DNA from: Oryza sativa Japonica Group
Taxonomy: Eukaryota > Streptophyta > Magnoliopsida > Poales > Poaceae
DNA length: 64,000 nt
Direction: 5' to 3'
NCBI RefSeq assembly: GCF_034140825.1
Contig: NC_089037.1
Span: 33,100,001-33,164,000, forward strand
Part shown: piece by piece, positions 61,254 to 64,000 of the stretch
Position numbering within the stretch: the first letter of the stretch is position 1
How the letters are laid out: each line of letters starts with the position of its first letter
Notes under the pieces: model-generated
The model's database searches: none
What the model was told of the DNA's origin: nothing
What the model saw: only the letters and a program-made list of their open reading frames with translations
Translations under genes and position numbers: made by a program

Positions 61254-63467
61254 CTAATTCAATGCGCAGATTCGCAGAAGAAGGTACACGACACCAAAGA
61301 GCAGGTAGAAGACTGCAAGCGAAACCACCCCGTCTTGGCGTGCGAGCGTATCAGGGAGGAAGGCCGCCGCAGTCGCCGCCGCCGCGTTGCTCGCGCTAAC
61401 GTCAACGCCAACGGCGAAGCTGGGCGCGGCCGCCATGGCGCGCAGGCTCGTGGCTCCCTGCGACAGCGCCTCCACGTCGTGCGCCGCCAGCCCGCCGGCG
61501 GCGGCCCGCATGTACGAATCGATCACGTCGGCCGCCCTCACCATCGCCTCTGCAGCCTGGTCCCGCGCCGCCGCTTGTTGCATCGCCTGCCGGAACTGCG
61601 ACGGCGTGGACGCCGGCTCGGCCGTCGCCGCCGCGCTATTCTCGCCTGCCATGTCGGCGCTGTTGCCGTGCGCCTCGCCATCGCCGGCGTCGGGAGCAGT
61701 GTCGTGGTCGCTCTCACCGGCGTCAGAGGGCTCCTCCCCGTCAACGCCGCTTGCGTCGCCACCGATCTCCTCTCCGAGCTGCGTGGCATCGAACTCGTCT
61801 CCGGTGAGCTGATAGAACTCCTCGCCGTCGATGAGCTCCATGCAGCGGCCACAGACGCATACGTGCTCGCACTCCTCGTCGCTGGAGCTTTCAGTTTCAT
61901 CGTCGTAGAGCGTGTCGCCATAGAAGAAATCCAGGAACTCATCGCTCAAGCCATGGAAGAAATCCATGACCTCATCGTCCAAGACGCTTTCCTCCTCACC
62001 AAAGTTTTCATTGTCAATGCCACCATCGGCGAGAACCTGCAGGTACTCCTCGAAGTCGTCGCCGTTAAGGCTTTCGTAGTCGATGTCATCGTAGCCGCCA
62101 CCGGCGAACTCCTCGGGCTCCTCCTCATCATCACTCTGCTCGTCGGAGACGCTCTCCTCCTCATACAAGCTCTCACTGTCAATGTCGTCGTACTTGCCGC
62201 CGTCGATCTCCATGTCAGAGTCGGTGTCGATGTCGTCGTAACTTACAGGGACACCGGTGAACTCCGGCCACTCCTCTTCAGCATAGCTCTGCTCCATGCA
62301 GACGCTCTCCTCCTCACCGAAGCTTTCGTTGTCAATGGCGTCGTACTTATTACCACCGTGCTCCTCCTCCTCCTCCTCATCGATCTCCTCGTCACAATCG
62401 CTCTCCTCCTCGTCGTCAATCTCCTCGTCAGAATAGCTGTCCTCCTCGTCGTCGCTCTCCTCCTCGTCAGAGCTTCCGGTGTCCACGTATTCATCGTCGA
62501 AGATTTCATCGTCCAGGTTCTCCGCGCAGATTATGTCCTCTTCATCAAAGCATTCAGAGCCATCGTCGTCGAGGCTCTCATCATCATCATCATCTAGGTC
62601 CTCCTCGTCATGGGAAGATTCAGTGTCATCGTCACCGAACAGGCCACTAGCGAAACCCATGAGCTCATCATCCAGGTTAATGTCCTCCTCAACAGATTCA
62701 TCGTCAATCTCCTCATCATCGATCTCCTCCTCGTAATCGCTCTCCTCGTCAGTGCTTTCAGTATCTTCGTCAGAATCGCTCTCCAAGTCAGTGGTATCCT
62801 CCTCCTCGTAATCGCTCTCCTCGTCCGTGCTTTCTGTATACTCATCGGAATCGGTCTCCAAGTCAGAGCTTCCAGTGTCGTCCTCCTCGGGATCGCTCTC
62901 CTCCTCATCGTCGTCGAAGATTTCGTCATCGGGGTTCTCCTCGCAGATTCCGTCGTCCTCATCAAAACATTCAATGTCACCGTCGGTCTCATCATCCAAG
63001 TCCTCCTCGCCGGAGAAGGTCGTGTCCTCGGCGGCGGCGATGTTGGAGTCGACGTGGTCATTGTTGCTCTCTGCCACGTCAGATATCTCGGCGTTCTCGT
63101 GCTCACCTCCGGCGATCGCCGGAGACACCTCGGTAATGTCCTCCTCGTCCTCTTCGGCTGCGTCGAGCACCGGAGCGTGAGAAGAAGCTGCGACGAGCTC
63201 GGAAGCTATTCCCGAGAACGCCTGGCGGTACGAGACGGTCTTAAAGAACCCCGGCGGCGAAGGCGAAGGTTGCAGTGGCACGGCCTCCACGGCGATCGTC
63301 GTGTGCGGCAGCGCCGCCGGCGTGTCGGCGCCGACGACCGCAGCGGCACGGCCGCGGACCTACACGACCGCGAAGCCGCTCTCGCTGTCGGAGCCGCCGA
63401 CGTCGCTGCCGTCGTGGAGCTCCACGCTGTCGCCGTCGCTGTCGCTGAGAACGACCCAGTCCTCCAT
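61254..63467 (-). pseudogene. Unknown acidic repeat protein B with C-terminal membrane tail, interrupted by an early stop
   Basis: From ATG 63467 the frame reads MEDWVVLSDSDGDSVELHDG and so on to a TAG at 63362-63360 (codon 36). The same frame then stays open for 700 codons to the TAG at 61254. It has PPGFFKTVSYRQAFSG (compare PPKFVKEVRYSYGEA of gene A), then long Asp/Glu/Ser repeats: YTESTDEESDYEEE twice, and YDDIDSESLYEEESV-like units four times. A Cys cluster CVCGRC and an Ala-rich helix region with SQFRQAMQQAAARDQAAEAM follow. The end is the hydrophobic LAVFYLLFGVVYLLLRICAL. It is a paralogue of gene A in end structure, not in repeats. After the stop the first in-frame ATG is near residue 210 of the remainder. 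No plausible intron removes the stop. It is either a recent null allele, a read-through case or an error. Confidence 0.7.
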
Positions 63468-64000
63468 GGCCGGCGCTGCGCTCTCCTCCTCCTCAGCGGC
63501 GGCTGCTGCGTGCGTGAGCCTGAGTTCTCGGCTGCGGCGCTCGTGCGTAGATCGAAGTATCGAACCGATCGTGGTGAACTCTGGTTGGTGGGGTGGTGAT
63601 CAGGTTTCGCTGTGAGGTTCAAGGCGGCGAGGAGCGCTGCGTATATAGGGGGTGGATACGGGTGTAGGATTCGAACTCGATCGGCGCTGTGTGCAGATGT
63701 CCGTTTCAGTTTCAGAAGAAAGAATCCGAGTTGATACGGAATTTCGTCGTTGGGAACACCGCAACAACATGAGCCGTGAGCGTGAGTCGGAGTTGGGATC
63801 GTTTTCCTGTGAGGCTGTGACCGTGACTGACATCTCCTTTTCCTTGAGTATTACTCCAGTTTAAGGACTTGTAACTTGTTTGTGTTTTGGGGATATTCGT
63901 TTCGTGTTGACCGTGACTGCAAGTTGTGGGAAGCGCAGGATTTTTATTTAAAAATATAAGTTTAGTTTTCCATCATTAATTTGCCTTTTAAGCTTATGAC
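63468..64000. promoter_or_regulatory. 5' leader and promoter region of acidic-repeat gene B
   Basis: GC-rich leader (63468-63640) with TATATA near 63641 (minus-strand reading CCCTATATACGC), which could be the TATA box. Beyond it no gene is recognised up to the window end. Confidence 0.45.

Noticed and set aside
60954-62597. 547-codon plus-strand frame opposite gene B, rich in Leu/Val
   Set aside because: Complement of Asp/Glu codons gives Leu/Val/Ile by default; it starts in AT-rich spacer and matches no membrane protein.

Overview
The window looks like nuclear DNA of a grass, most likely rice (Oryza) or a close relative. Genes have very GC-rich first exons, GT-AG introns and AT-rich spacers. 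The spacers are full of short transposons typical of rice (Stowaway-like with TA target duplications, Tourist-like with TTA target duplications), a solo LTR and tRNA-derived SINEs. No bacterial, organellar or viral gene cluster, no CRISPR array and no tRNA or rRNA gene was seen. All exon limits below were read by eye from splice signals and reading-phase continuity. The totals close in frame for every complete multi-exon gene.

Layout. 0-2.6 kb: 5' part of a grass-type ankyrin-repeat gene (minus), cut by the left edge and apparently frameshifted. 2.8-5.6 kb: a Mutator-like element split by a 1.5-kb solo LTR, then two Tourist-like MITEs and a gene-poor spacer. 8.2-10.8 kb: SAM-dependent methyltransferase of the leucine carboxyl methyltransferase type (minus). 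13.5-17.5 kb: PMT28-like Golgi methyltransferase (plus). 18.5-21.7 kb: TYW1, the radical-SAM enzyme of tRNA wybutosine synthesis (plus). 22.2-24.7 kb: DYW-type PPR protein (minus), divergent from an AE7/MIP18-like Fe-S assembly gene at 25.3-28.4 kb. 32.1-34.8 kb: At1g01500-like conserved plant protein with three upstream ORFs in its leader. 36.3-39.6 kb: TRM/LONGIFOLIA-type protein. 40.1-43.2 kb: two head-to-head F-box paralogues, one with a premature stop. 43.3-46.4 kb: nested MITE/SINE/minisatellite block. 47.0-53.0 kb: 23-exon cytosolic glucose-6-phosphate isomerase. 54.3-56.4 kb: PERK-type receptor kinase (minus). 58.6-63.5 kb: two minus-strand, intronless, repeat-rich genes for acidic proteins that end in a hydrophobic tail.

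Most genes are single-copy housekeeping genes and do not form one pathway. The least explained part is the right end. The two acidic repeat proteins share an N-terminal W-V-(I/V)-L motif in an acidic setting and a C-terminal membrane segment, but their centres are unrelated tandem repeats. This layout would fit membrane-anchored ATG8-binding receptors or adaptors; that is inference. The second copy has an in-frame stop at codon 36. Other items of note are a SINE-like insertion with a 14-bp target duplication and a large minisatellite tail, and an AUG-stop upstream ORF.
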